Below are positions 44,657 to 53,999 of a stretch of DNA of 64,000 nucleotides, in pieces; position 1 is the first letter of the stretch, and each line of letters opens with the position of its first letter. Location: the NCBI RefSeq assembly GCF_020252395.1, contig NZ_JADCDB010000031.1, positions 62,001-126,000 of the forward strand, given 5' to 3'. The DNA comes from Aestuariivirga sp. Its GTDB lineage: Bacteria > Pseudomonadota > Alphaproteobacteria > Rhizobiales > Aestuariivirgaceae. The notes under the pieces are model-generated. The model ran no database searches, was not told the DNA's origin, and saw only the letters and a program-made list of their open reading frames with translations. The position numbers and the translations under genes were made by a program.

Positions 44657-45759
44657 GCCTTCGCCTCCGCCGGCCCCGGCGTGCGCCCAATAATTTTCAG
44701 GCGATAGAGAATGAGCGAGTCGCAGGCAAGGATGTAGAACAGCAAGACGCCCTGGAAGACGCGCGCCGTCTTGTCGGAGATGCCGAGCGCGACTTGAGCG
44801 GATTCGCCCCCGAGATAGCTGATGGCCAGCGCGAAGGCTGCAACCAGTGCGCCGATGGGATTGAGGCGGCCGAGGAAGGCGACGATGATTGCGGTGAAGC
44901 CATAGCTTGGCGAAATGCCTGGCTGCAGCTGGCCTACCGTGCTCATCACCTCGCAGATGCCGGCAAGCCCTGCGAGGCCACCCGAGAGCAGAAAGCAGAA
45001 CCACACGGTCTTCTCGCGGGAGAAGCCGGCGAAGCGGCCGGCGCGCGGGGCGATGCCTTGCACGCGCAGTTCATAGCCCTTCAGCGTGCGGCCCATCATG
45101 AAGGCAAGCGCCACCACCGCGGCCACGGCGAAGATGGCGCCGAGATTGATGTAGATGGGGCCGACGGACGGCGGCAGCAGCTGGAACTGCGGCAGCAACT
45201 GCCAGTCCGAGAAGGCGATGGTCTTGGGAAAATTGTAGCCCTTGGGATCGCGCCACGGACCACGCACCAGCCAGTCGAGCGCCAGCTGGATGACATAGAC
45301 CAGCATCAGGCTCGTGAGGATCTCGTTAGTGCCGAAGCGGTTCTTGAGAAAGGCCGGGATCGCCGCCCAGGCCATGCCGCCGATGACGCCCAGCGACAGC
45401 ATGAGCGCCAGCGTGGGCGGCGACTGGAATTCGGGGAAGAACACCGGGATGGCGGAGCCCACGATAGCGCCTGCGGTGAGCTGGCCCTCGGCCCCGATGT
45501 TCCAGACATTCGCCATGTAGGAGACAGCGAGACCCGCCCCGATCATGGCAAGCGGCGCGGCCTTGACGATCAGCTGCTCGATAGACCACGAGGTGGTGAG
45601 CGGTTCGACGAAGAACACGTAGAGCGCGGAGAAGGGGTTCAGGCCGCGCAGCGCGAAGATGATGCCGCCGGTGATCAACGTGAGCGCAATGGCGATGACG
45701 GGCGACAGGATCGCCATGCGCCCGGAGGCCTCTGCCCGCTTCTCAAGCACGAGCCGCAT
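44653..45759 (-). CDS. ABC transporter permease (nucleoside type), first
   Basis: A 368-residue membrane protein of the same family (NupP-like): SYMANVWNIGAEGQLTAGAI and FGTNEILTSLMLVYV are conserved landmarks. I chose the ATG at 45759, preceded by AAGGAG at 7 nt; it overlaps the ATPase gene by 17 bp. The ORF is open to 45780. Confidence 0.9.
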   Translation of the reverse strand: MRLVLEKRAEASGRMAILSPVIAIALTLITGGIIFALRGLNPFSALYVFFVEPLTTSWSIEQLIVKAAPLAMIGAGLAVSYMANVWNIGAEGQLTAGAIVGSAIPVFFPEFQSPPTLALMLSLGVIGGMAWAAIPAFLKNRFGTNEILTSLMLVYVIQLALDWLVRGPWRDPKGYNFPKTIAFSDWQLLPQFQLLPPSVGPIYINLGAIFAVAAVVALAFMMGRTLKGYELRVQGIAPRAGRFAGFSREKTVWFCFLLSGGLAGLAGICEVMSTVGQLQPGISPSYGFTAIIVAFLGRLNPIGALVAAFALAISYLGGESAQVALGISDKTARVFQGVLLFYILACDSLILYRLKIIGRTPGPAEAKA

Positions 45760-47278
45760 GGGCCATCTCCTTGCGTTCATGCGCTCCGGCCATCAGGAGT
45801 CCGATTTTTTCCGGCGTGAGATCGGAGGCAGGATAGGCCTCGGAGAGCTGGCCGCGCGAGATGACGGCGATGCGGTCGGCGATCTCGAAGATCTCGTCAA
45901 GGTCCTGGCTGATGACCAGCACGGCGGAGCCCTGCCGCGCAAGGTCCACGATGGCCTGGCGGATGGTGGCGGAGGCCCCGGCATCGACACCCCAGGTGGG
46001 CTGGTTGATGACCAGCACGCCGGGCCTGCGGTCCAACTCGCGGCCCACCACGAATTTCTGCAGGTTGCCGCCCGACAGCGAACGCGCTTCCGGGTCTGGC
46101 TTGCCCTTGCGGACGTCGTAGTCCTTGATGACGCGCTGGCTGACGCCCGAGGCGCCGCCGCTGCTGACCATGCCGGATTTCACCAGCGCCCCGTCGGAGG
46201 AATGCCTGGTGAGCACGACGTTCTGCGAGAGGGTGAAGGCCGGCACCGCGCCATGGCCCAGCCGCTCCTCCGGCACGAAGGCGGCGCCGGCATTGCGCCG
46301 TGCGTTGACACCGTCATGGCCCATCGGCTTGCCGTCGATCAGCAGCATCGCGGCTTGGGCCAGCGAGCGCTCGCCCGACACCGCATCGAAAAGTTCCGAC
46401 TGGCCGTTACCCGCGACGCCCGCGATGGCCACCACTTCGCCCGCCTTCACGTCGAGCGAGACGTTCCTGAGTTCCACCGCGAAAGGCCCATCGGCAGAGA
46501 GCCTGAGGCGATCGAGCTTGAGGCGCGTGGCGCCGCGCTGGTCCTCCCGCGCGCTCTTCACCACATGAATGTCGCCGCCGACCATGAGCTTGGCGAGGCT
46601 CGCTGCCGTCTCCCGCGTCGGGTCGACATTGGCGACCACCTTGCCATGGCGCAGGATGGTGGCGTTGTGGCAGAGCCGCTTCACCTCCTCGAGGCGGTGG
46701 CTGATATAGATCACCGCGCAGCCCTCGCTGGCGAGGCGCGCCAGCGTGATGAAGAGCTGGTCGGCTTCCTGCGGGGTCAGCACGGCAGTGGGCTCGTCCA
46801 TGATGAGCAGCTTCGGCTCCTGCAGCAGGCAGCGCACGATCTCGATCCGCTGGCGCTCGCCTACCGAGAGGTCGGCGACCACGGCGGTGGGCTCCAGCGG
46901 CAGGCCATAGTCGCGGGACACGCGCGCGATGCGCCCGGAGAGCTTCTTCATGTCGAAGGCACCGGGCATGGCGAGGGCGATGTTCTCAGCGACTGTCAGC
47001 GCCTCGAACAGCGAGAAGTGCTGGAACACCATGCCGATGCCGAGCTTCCGCGCCGCGGCGGGGCTGGGGATGGTCACCGCCTTGCCCATCCAGCGGAACT
47101 CGCCGGAGGTGGGCTGGAGGGCGCCATAGATCATTTTCACCAGGGTGGACTTGCCCGCCCCGTTCTCGCCGAGGAAGGCATGGATCTCGCCGGGCTTCAC
47201 CTTCAGAGTCACGCCGTCATTGGCCTTCAGGGTTCCGAAGACCTTGGTGACGTGGAGTGCCTCGAGCAGGTAGTCCAT
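45743..47278 (-). CDS. ABC transporter ATP-binding protein, two nucleotide-binding domains
   Basis: A 511-residue protein of the RbsA/NupO type. Domain 1: Walker A GENGAGKST, signature LSVGERQRIEIV, Walker B LLIMDEPTAVL. Domain 2: a variant P-loop GVAGNGQSEL, LSGGNLQKFVVGREL and VLVINQPTWGVD, the usual degenerate second site. It powers uptake through the two permeases. It lies 3 bp after xdhC on the same strand. Confidence 0.93.
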   Translation of the reverse strand: MDYLLEALHVTKVFGTLKANDGVTLKVKPGEIHAFLGENGAGKSTLVKMIYGALQPTSGEFRWMGKAVTIPSPAAARKLGIGMVFQHFSLFEALTVAENIALAMPGAFDMKKLSGRIARVSRDYGLPLEPTAVVADLSVGERQRIEIVRCLLQEPKLLIMDEPTAVLTPQEADQLFITLARLASEGCAVIYISHRLEEVKRLCHNATILRHGKVVANVDPTRETAASLAKLMVGGDIHVVKSAREDQRGATRLKLDRLRLSADGPFAVELRNVSLDVKAGEVVAIAGVAGNGQSELFDAVSGERSLAQAAMLLIDGKPMGHDGVNARRNAGAAFVPEERLGHGAVPAFTLSQNVVLTRHSSDGALVKSGMVSSGGASGVSQRVIKDYDVRKGKPDPEARSLSGGNLQKFVVGRELDRRPGVLVINQPTWGVDAGASATIRQAIVDLARQGSAVLVISQDLDEIFEIADRIAVISRGQLSEAYPASDLTPEKIGLLMAGAHERKEMAHAARA

Positions 47279-47281
47279 TGA

Positions 47282-48184
47282 TCAACCCGCGTTCCTTGCC
47301 GGCAGAATGCCGTGGGTTGCAGAGGCTGACAATGCCTCATCGAGGGTTATAAGCTGTGCGGCAACGGCCACGGCGATGGCGGCGGGAAGCTTGGACCGGA
47401 TGCCGCCGATGCCGATGGGGCAGATCATCGCGGCGACCCGTGATTTATCCACGCCCGCCTGCGTCAGCCGCCGCTCGAAGCGCGCCCGCTTGGTGGCGCT
47501 GCCGATGACGCCAACACGGGCGATCGCCATGTTCCGGAGCGCGGCATCCGCGATTTGCAGGTCGAGCGCATGGGAATGGCTCATGATGAAGGCGAGCGCG
47601 CCCTCGGGTGCGGCGGCCACCGCCTCCAGCGGGTCGCCGGAAAAGCACGTCACGTTCTGCGGCATGGCGCCGGGGAAGGCCTCCGGACGCGGATCAACCC
47701 AGGTGACGTCGAATGGCAGCGAGGCCAATGACAGGATCAGTGCGCGGCCGACATGGCCGGCGCCGAAAACCAGCACAGCGCGGCGGCGCTCGCCGAAGAT
47801 TTCCGTGACGCCCGGCAGGCGATTGTTGAGGGTGAAGGAGCCTTCCGCCTCGCGCGCTGCCAGGGTGCGGGCCTCCGGCAGCGCGGCGGCATCGAAGCTC
47901 TCGATCGCCAGCGTCACCCGCCCGCCGCAGCACTGGCCGAGGTCGGGACCCAGCGACAGGGTGAGCATCTTCACCTGGCGCGGGCTCCCAAGCAGGCGTT
48001 GCGCCTGGGCCAGCGCCTTCCACTCCAGCGTGCCGCCGCCGATGGTGCCGTGGAAACCATGGGCGGTGACCACCATGCGGGCCCCCTCCTCCCGCGGCAC
48101 GGAGCCTTCGGCCCGCGTGACGGAGACGAGAGCGCAGGTGCCCTCCGTCTCCAGCAGCCGTGCGATCAGGCTCCAGACCTTCAT
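47282..48184 (-). CDS. xdhC: Xanthine dehydrogenase accessory protein XdhC
   Basis: A 300-residue chaperone that inserts sulfurated molybdenum cofactor into XdhB. XdhC hallmarks are VSVTRAEGSVPREEGARMVV, GTIGGGTLEW, LGQCCGGRVTLAIE and the Rossmann-like VLVFGAGHVGRALI. It overlaps xdhB by 4 bp. Confidence 0.94.
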   Translation of the reverse strand: MKVWSLIARLLETEGTCALVSVTRAEGSVPREEGARMVVTAHGFHGTIGGGTLEWKALAQAQRLLGSPRQVKMLTLSLGPDLGQCCGGRVTLAIESFDAAALPEARTLAAREAEGSFTLNNRLPGVTEIFGERRRAVLVFGAGHVGRALILSLASLPFDVTWVDPRPEAFPGAMPQNVTCFSGDPLEAVAAAPEGALAFIMSHSHALDLQIADAALRNMAIARVGVIGSATKRARFERRLTQAGVDKSRVAAMICPIGIGGIRSKLPAAIAVAVAAQLITLDEALSASATHGILPARNAG

Positions 48185-50493
48185 GTGCGCATGCCCTTCA
48201 CCGCGCGGAGGATGGCCTCCGGCGTTGCCGGCGCGTCGAGCTGCGGGATCACACCCGGCTTCAGGCTCGCCACCGCGTCGAAGATCGCCGTCCAGACGGA
48301 AATGCCCAGCATCAGCGGCGGTTCACCGACCGCCTTGGAGCGATAGATCGTGTCTTCCTTGTTGCCCTTGGATTCGAAGAGCTTGACGCGGAAATCGGCG
48401 GGAACATCCGAGGCGCAGGGGATCTTGTAGGTGGACGGCGCATGGGTGCGCAGACGCCCCTGCGCATCGAAGACCAGTTCCTCGGTGGTGAGCCAGCCCA
48501 TGCCCTGCACGAAGCCGCCCTCCACCTGGCCGATGTCGAGGCCGGGGTTCAGCGAGCGGCCGGCATCGTGGAGGATGTCGACGCGCTCGACCGCCATCTC
48601 GCCGGTCAGCGTGTCGATGGTGACTTCCGAGCAGGCGGCGCCATAGGCGAAATAGAAGAAGGGACGGCCCTTGGCCTTGGACCGGTCCCAGCTGATCTTG
48701 GGCGTGGCGTAGTAACCCGTCGAGGACAGCGAGATGCGGGCGACATGCGCCTGCCGGGCAAGTTCACCGAAGGGCATGGCGCGGTTGCCGATGAGCACGC
48801 GGCCATCCTCGAAGCGGATGCGACTCTTCGGCGCCTTCCACTGCTTGGCCGCAAAATCGATGAGGCGGTTCTTGATGGTGGAGGCCGCAGCCTTGGCCGC
48901 CATGCCATTCAAGTCAGCACCTGACGAAGCCGCGGTGGCCGAGGTGTTGGGCACCTTGCCTGTCGTCGTCGCGGTGATGCGCACGTTAGAGGCGGCGATG
49001 CCGAACTCCTCCGCCACCACCTGCGCCACCTTGGTGTAGAGGCCCTGCCCCATCTCCGTGCCGCCATGGTTCAGGTGCACCGAGCCATCGGTGTAGACAT
49101 GCACCAGCGCACCCGCCTGGTTGAGGTGGGTGAGGGTGAAGGAGATGCCGAACTTGACGGGGGTGAGCGAGAGGCCCTTCTTCAGCACCGGGCTCTTCGC
49201 GTTGAAGGCAGCGATGGCCTTGCGGCGGGCGCGGTAGCTGGAGGATTTCTCGAGCTGGGCGATGATGCCGGGCGCGATGTTATCCTCAACCCTCATGCCA
49301 TAGGGCGTGACGCTGCCCTTCACGCCATAGAGATTGGCCTTGCGCACGTCAAGCGGGTCCTGGCCGGTCCGGATGGCGATCGCCTCCATCAGACGCTCGG
49401 CAAACAGCATGCCCTGCGGGCCGCCGAAGCCCCTGAAGGCGGTGTTGGATACGGTGTCGGTGCGCAAGCGTCGCGTGGCGATGCGGGCGGCGGGGAAGAA
49501 GTACGCGTTGTCCGCGTGGAACATGGTGCGGTCGCAGATGGCGTTCGAAAGATCCGCAGAATAGCCGCAGCGCGCGAGGAAATCGACGTCGACCGCCGTG
49601 ACGCGGCCCTTCGCATCGAAGCCCGCGCGGTAATCGACACGGAAGTCATGGCGCTTGCCCGTCAGCATCATGTCCTCGTCACGGTCGAGACGGCACTTGG
49701 CGGGCCTCCCCGTCAGGCGCGCGGCCAGGGCCGAGAGGCAGGCCCATTGCGCCGCCTGGCTTTCCTTGCCGCCGAAGGCGCCGCCCATGCGGCGGCATTC
49801 GACCGTCACCAGCGCAGCCGGAATGTGCAGCATATGGGCGACGAGGTGCTGGACCTCTGAAGGGTGCTGCGTGGAGCAATGCACGGTCACCGCGCCATGC
49901 TCCTCCGGCACGGCGAGGCTCACCTGGCCTTCGAGATAGAAATGCTCCTGCCCGCCGATGCGGAAGCTTTCGGAGATGCTGTGCTTGGCGGCGGCGATGG
50001 CCTTCGACGGATCGCGGCGCAGGAACTGGTAGGGTTCGCCCACGTCATTCGTCTTCGCCGCCAGCGCATCCTCGACGGTGACGGCGGGGGTTTCCGCCGC
50101 GATCTCGATCTTGGCAAGCCTGGCGGCACGGCGTGCGGCCTCGCGCGTGCCGGCGATGACGGCGAAGATCACCTGGCCGTGGAACATGATGCGGCCATCA
50201 GCGAGGATCGGGTCGCCGCCAAAGACAGGCGCGCAGTCGTTGAGACCGGGCACGTCCCTGGCGGTGAGAACGGCGATCACGCCCGGAGCGGATTGCACCG
50301 CGGAGAGGTCGAGCGCCTTGATGTTGCCCAGCGCGCCATCCTTGGCGAAGCCGGGATAGACGTGGAGGAGGCCCTCGGGCTCGCGCATGTCGTCGATGTA
50401 GGCGGCGGAGCCCTGCACATGCAGCGCCGCGCTGTCATGGGCCATCGTGTGGCCCACCGTCTTGGTCACGATGCTGCGGCGGGCCACGGCCAT
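48181..50493 (-). CDS. xdhB: Xanthine dehydrogenase molybdopterin subunit
   Basis: A 770-residue catalytic subunit. Motifs: GGQEHFYLEGQ, ECRRMGGAFGGKESQ, NTAFRGFGGPQG, NHGGTEMGQGLYTKV and the catalytic Glu in SKAVGEPPLMLG. It oxidises hypoxanthine and xanthine to urate with XdhA. The ATG at 50493 and an in-frame GTG (50496) both overlap the xdhA stop. Confidence 0.95.
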   Translation of the reverse strand: MAVARRSIVTKTVGHTMAHDSAALHVQGSAAYIDDMREPEGLLHVYPGFAKDGALGNIKALDLSAVQSAPGVIAVLTARDVPGLNDCAPVFGGDPILADGRIMFHGQVIFAVIAGTREAARRAARLAKIEIAAETPAVTVEDALAAKTNDVGEPYQFLRRDPSKAIAAAKHSISESFRIGGQEHFYLEGQVSLAVPEEHGAVTVHCSTQHPSEVQHLVAHMLHIPAALVTVECRRMGGAFGGKESQAAQWACLSALAARLTGRPAKCRLDRDEDMMLTGKRHDFRVDYRAGFDAKGRVTAVDVDFLARCGYSADLSNAICDRTMFHADNAYFFPAARIATRRLRTDTVSNTAFRGFGGPQGMLFAERLMEAIAIRTGQDPLDVRKANLYGVKGSVTPYGMRVEDNIAPGIIAQLEKSSSYRARRKAIAAFNAKSPVLKKGLSLTPVKFGISFTLTHLNQAGALVHVYTDGSVHLNHGGTEMGQGLYTKVAQVVAEEFGIAASNVRITATTTGKVPNTSATAASSGADLNGMAAKAAASTIKNRLIDFAAKQWKAPKSRIRFEDGRVLIGNRAMPFGELARQAHVARISLSSTGYYATPKISWDRSKAKGRPFFYFAYGAACSEVTIDTLTGEMAVERVDILHDAGRSLNPGLDIGQVEGGFVQGMGWLTTEELVFDAQGRLRTHAPSTYKIPCASDVPADFRVKLFESKGNKEDTIYRSKAVGEPPLMLGISVWTAIFDAVASLKPGVIPQLDAPATPEAILRAVKGMRT

Positions 50494-51959
50494 CACGCCA
50501 CTGCCTTGCGATGGGCCAGCACGCGTGTGCCGGCGGCGCCGGCCAGCTCCATCAGCGCCTTCCTGAGCAGGCCTTGCGCCACCTCGATGCGATAGGCGGC
50601 CGAGGCGCGCATGTCGGAGATCGGCTGGAAGTCATTCGCCAGCGCCGCGATGGCGGCGTCCCACGTGGCGGACTGGTCCAGGAAGACGCCCTGCAATGCG
50701 GCTTCCGTCAGCGCGCCCCGCTTCGGCGTTGCCGCCATGCCGCCGAAGGCTATTCGGGCGGATAAGATGGTGCGGCCATCCAGCGTGAATTTGAAACCGG
50801 CCATGACGGCGGAGATATCCTGGTCGAAACGCTTGGAAATCTTGTAGGCGCGGAAGGCCTCGTTAGCTTTCAGCTTCGGCACGTCGATGCGCCAGACGAG
50901 TTCGCCGGGCTTCCGGTCTTGGCGGCCATAGGCGATGAAGAAGTCTTCGAGCGCCATTGACCGTTCGGAGTCACCATGGCGCAGCGTGAGGGTGGCGCCG
51001 AGCGCGATCAGCATCGGCGGCGTGTCGCCGATGGGCGAGCCATTGGCGATGTTGCCGCCCACGGTCCCCGAGGCGCGCACCTGGGCGGAACCGAGGCGGC
51101 GCAGCACTTCGGCAACATCGGCGTCGATGGACGAGAGTGCAGCTGTTGCTTCCGCATAGGTCGCCGCCGCGCCAAGTGTGACGCGGTCATTGCCGGACTC
51201 GACGGCGTGCAGGTCCTTCACGCCGCCGGTGAGGATGATCTTCGGCAGCACGCGCATCTGCTTGGTGATCCACAGGCCGACGTCAGTGGCGCCGGAGACG
51301 ATGGTGGCGTCCGGGTTCCCGGCTGCGAGCCTCGCGAGCGTTGCGGCCTGCGCGGGCCGTGCGATGAAGCCTTCGGCCGAGCCCACGAAAACATCCTTGC
51401 CGTCTTCCAGCCCGGCAAGCTGGCGCATCGCCTCCTTCGCGCCCTTGGCCCAGCGATCCGCGGCCTTGCCGGTGCAGCAGGCCTGCGCGGCCTCGATGAT
51501 CGGGCGATAACCGGTGCAACGGCAAAGGTTGCCGGCGATGTGCGTGGTAATCTCGTCGCGCGTCGGGGCGCCGCCCTGCTGGTAGAGCGTGAAGAGCGAC
51601 ATGACGAAGCCCGGCGTGCAGAAGCCGCATTGCGAGCCATGCGTGTCGACCAGCGCCTGCTGCACCGGGTGCAGCGTGCCTGCGTCGGCGAGGTCGTCGA
51701 CCGTCACCAGCTCCTTGCCGTCGAGCTGGCCCACGAGAAGGATGCAGGCGTTGACCGGTTCGTAGACGAGCTTGCCGTTCTTGAGTGAGCCCAGCGCCAC
51801 GGTGCAGGCGCCGCAGTCGCCCTCGTTGCAGCCTTCCTTGGCGCCGCGCGACCCCTCCTCGAGCCGCAGATAGTCGAGCACCGTGCGCATGGGCGGAACG
51901 TGGGTAAGTTCCACGATCTGGCCGTTGCGCAGGAAGCGGATGGAGGCACGGGTGGTCAC
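50493..51959 (-). CDS. xdhA: Xanthine dehydrogenase small subunit (Fe-S and FAD)
   Basis: A 488-residue subunit with two [2Fe-2S] clusters (CNEGDCGACTV and CGFCTPG...CRCTGYRP) and a FAD domain (about 190-480, SGATDVGLWITKQ, GTVGGNIANGSPIGD). It passes electrons from XdhB to NAD. Six bases separate it from uraH upstream. Confidence 0.95.
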   Translation of the reverse strand: MTTRASIRFLRNGQIVELTHVPPMRTVLDYLRLEEGSRGAKEGCNEGDCGACTVALGSLKNGKLVYEPVNACILLVGQLDGKELVTVDDLADAGTLHPVQQALVDTHGSQCGFCTPGFVMSLFTLYQQGGAPTRDEITTHIAGNLCRCTGYRPIIEAAQACCTGKAADRWAKGAKEAMRQLAGLEDGKDVFVGSAEGFIARPAQAATLARLAAGNPDATIVSGATDVGLWITKQMRVLPKIILTGGVKDLHAVESGNDRVTLGAAATYAEATAALSSIDADVAEVLRRLGSAQVRASGTVGGNIANGSPIGDTPPMLIALGATLTLRHGDSERSMALEDFFIAYGRQDRKPGELVWRIDVPKLKANEAFRAYKISKRFDQDISAVMAGFKFTLDGRTILSARIAFGGMAATPKRGALTEAALQGVFLDQSATWDAAIAALANDFQPISDMRASAAYRIEVAQGLLRKALMELAGAAGTRVLAHRKAVA

Positions 51960-51965
51960 GAAGGG

Positions 51966-52313
51966 TCAGCTCCCTCTGTAGGTCGAATAGCCATAGGGCG
52001 AGAGCAGCAACGGCACGTGATAATGCGCCGCTGCATCGGCGATTCCGAAGCGGATGGGGATCACGTCCAGAAAGGCGGGTTCCGGCAGCTTCGTTCCCAG
52101 GCCGCGGAGATAGGCCCCCGCATGGAAGCGCAACTCATATTGCCCGGCGGCGAAACCGGCCCCTTCCAGGATCGGGCCATCGGCGCGGCCATCGGCATTG
52201 GCGTGTATGGTCTTGAGCGGTGTGGGCTCGCCGAGCCGGTAGAGCTCGATTTTCAGGCCGGCCGCAGGCTTGCCCGAGGCAGTGTCCAATACATGCGTCG
52301 TCAGGCGGCCCAT
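51966..52313 (-). CDS. uraH: 5-hydroxyisourate hydrolase
   Basis: A 115-residue transthyretin-related enzyme hydrolysing 5-hydroxyisourate to OHCU. It has the N-terminal [12 protein letters not shown], the central [11 protein letters not shown] and the diagnostic C-terminal YRGS. It is the first gene of the eleven-gene purine operon; its product acts on the compound PuuD makes. Confidence 0.95.
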   Translation of the reverse strand: MGRLTTHVLDTASGKPAAGLKIELYRLGEPTPLKTIHANADGRADGPILEGAGFAAGQYELRFHAGAYLRGLGTKLPEPAFLDVIPIRFGIADAAAHYHVPLLLSPYGYSTYRGS

Positions 52314-52422
52314 GGTCGCTCTGCTCCCTCCCCTTGTTGTGAGTTCACGATCTGGATGTCCCGATTAGCCCAAAACCTATCATGCAGCGCGCGTTCGCAA
52401 AAGCAGAATAAAGGACACGGAG

Positions 52423-52441
52423 CGTGCACATCAATTGCACG
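52423..52441. promoter_or_regulatory. Palindrome upstream of the purine operon
   Basis: Perfect 6-bp arms CGTGCA and TGCACG separated by 7 bp, 110 bp upstream of uraH and touching the LysR stump's stop codon. It may be an operator for a regulator of the operon, but the regulator is not identified. Confidence 0.35.
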
Positions 52442-52690
52442 TTAGACGGTCAAGTCGATCCCGACGCGGCGCTTCTTGAGGTAATGGACCACGATCTCCA
52501 GGAAGGCCTCGACCGTGGGCCTTGCACCTGCCCCCGTGCGGGCGACGATGCGCAGACGGTCGACCGGCAGGCGCTTGTCGGAAAGGGGGACGAAGACCAG
52601 CTCGCCCGCGGCAAGCTCGCGCTCGATGCCGATCACCGTCTGGAAGGCGATGCAGCTGCCGCGCCCGGCGAGCGAGGCCACGATTACCGG
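52442..52690 (-). pseudogene. C-terminal stump of a LysR-type regulator
   Basis: 82 codons ending at TAA. The peptide GRGSCIAFQTVIGIERELAA, followed by GELVFVPLSD, has the pattern of the last strand and helix of LysR substrate-binding domains. The DNA-binding domain and most of the effector domain are missing; the 5' side is occupied by the end of the glycerate kinase gene. It is probably what remains of a regulator that stood next to the purine operon or of an adjacent gene. No start codon is evident. Confidence 0.5.
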
Positions 52691-53931
52691 ATCAGGATGC
52701 CGCGGAAGTCGTTGACGTTGGTGTGGGTGGGACCGGTGATCACCTGGTCGCCCAGCCTCTCGAAAAGCGTATGCGCATCGTTGTTCTCGAGGGAAGCCAT
52801 GGGATCGAGGCCCAGCGCGCGGGCGCGGTCGAGGCTCAAGGGGTCGATCACCGCGCCGGCGATCTGCTCCATGCCGTCGATGCCATCGGTGTCGGCGGCG
52901 AGTGCAGTGATGCGCGTGCCGCCGCCCAGCGCGATGGCCAGTGCCAGCAGGAATTCGACATTGCGTCCGCCCCGGCCCTTGCCGCGCACGGTGACGCCGG
53001 TTTCGCCGCCCGAGAGCAGCAGGCAAGGCTTCTTCGCCGGTGCATCGCGGCCGGCGATTTCGAGCGCGATAGCGGCGTGGACCTTGGCCACCTCGCGCGC
53101 CTCGCCCTCGATGCGATCACCCAGATAGAGCACGTTGAGGCCTTGTCCTTCAGACTTGGCGCGCACGGCGCGGAAGGATTCGTGCGGCGAGACGATGACG
53201 CGTGTTTCGGTGTGGCCGCTCAGGATGCTGCGGTCCTCGTCGGGTGCCTTGAGCCAAGCCTCGACCGATTGCGGCACCGGAACGCCATAGCGCGCGAGAA
53301 TGGCGAGCGCGTCCCTCTTGCGCGTCGGGTCCGGCACGGTGGGGCCGGAGCCGATGATGGACGGATCATCCCCGGGCACGTCGGAAAGAGCCAGCGTCCA
53401 GATCGCCGCCTTGCCCGCGGCGCGCGCCAGCCTCCCGCCCTTCACGGCAGAGACCTGCTTTCGCACGCAGTTCAGTTCCGCGATATTGGCGCCGCATCTG
53501 AGCACTGCCTTCACCAGCCCGAACTTCTCCTCGATGGAAATGCCGGGCACCGGCTTCGACATCAGCGCCGAGGCGCCGCCGGAAATAAGCGCGATCAGAA
53601 GATCGTCCGGCCCCAGCGTGGCGGCCAGCGCCAGTGCCTGTTCGGCTGCGGCAAGGCTGGTCTTGTCGGGAACCGGATGGCTGCCATGGACGAGGCGCAG
53701 CCGCTTCAGGTCATGGCCATAGCCATGGGGCGCAATGACGAGGCCTTCGAGAGGGCCATCCCAATTGTCCTCGACCGCCTTGGCCATGGGCACGGCAGCC
53801 TTGCCGGCCGCGATGACCGCGGTGCGGCCCTCTGGCTTGGGCGGAAGGTTGCGGACCACCGCCTTCACCGGATTGGCGGCCTCGACCGCGGCGTCGAAGA
53901 GGCTCCGCAGGATTGTCCTGTCGTCCGTCAC
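52684..53931 (-). CDS. Glycerate 2-kinase (MOFRL family)
   Basis: A 415-residue GckA/TtuD-type enzyme phosphorylating glycerate to 2-phosphoglycerate. Family marks are AAGKAAVPMAKA, ALISGGASALMSKP, LSDVPGDDPSIIGSGPT, LLLSGGETGVTVRGKGRGGR and the C-terminal MOFRL-like domain ending TNVNDFRGILI. I chose GTG at 53931, with GGGAG 10 nt upstream inside the hairpin at 53942-53978; a TTG at 53940 lies in the T-tract. Confidence 0.9.
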   Translation of the reverse strand: MTDDRTILRSLFDAAVEAANPVKAVVRNLPPKPEGRTAVIAAGKAAVPMAKAVEDNWDGPLEGLVIAPHGYGHDLKRLRLVHGSHPVPDKTSLAAAEQALALAATLGPDDLLIALISGGASALMSKPVPGISIEEKFGLVKAVLRCGANIAELNCVRKQVSAVKGGRLARAAGKAAIWTLALSDVPGDDPSIIGSGPTVPDPTRKRDALAILARYGVPVPQSVEAWLKAPDEDRSILSGHTETRVIVSPHESFRAVRAKSEGQGLNVLYLGDRIEGEAREVAKVHAAIALEIAGRDAPAKKPCLLLSGGETGVTVRGKGRGGRNVEFLLALAIALGGGTRITALAADTDGIDGMEQIAGAVIDPLSLDRARALGLDPMASLENNDAHTLFERLGDQVITGPTHTNVNDFRGILIR

Positions 53932-53933
53932 GT

Positions 53934-53978
53934 AAAACAAACTCCCTGGCTTGACGCTTCTTGCGCCAAGCCAGGGAG
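53934..53978 (-). terminator. Rho-independent terminator after usp, overlapping glycerate kinase leader
   Basis: A perfect 12-bp stem (53942-53953 with 53967-53978) followed on the minus strand by TTTGTTTT. It ends the usp message 22 bp after the stop. The 3' arm contains GGGAG, the ribosome site for the glycerate kinase GTG, so folding would hide it in any read-through transcript. Confidence 0.8.
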
Positions 53979-53999
53979 ATGCACAAGCCTATGGCTCAG

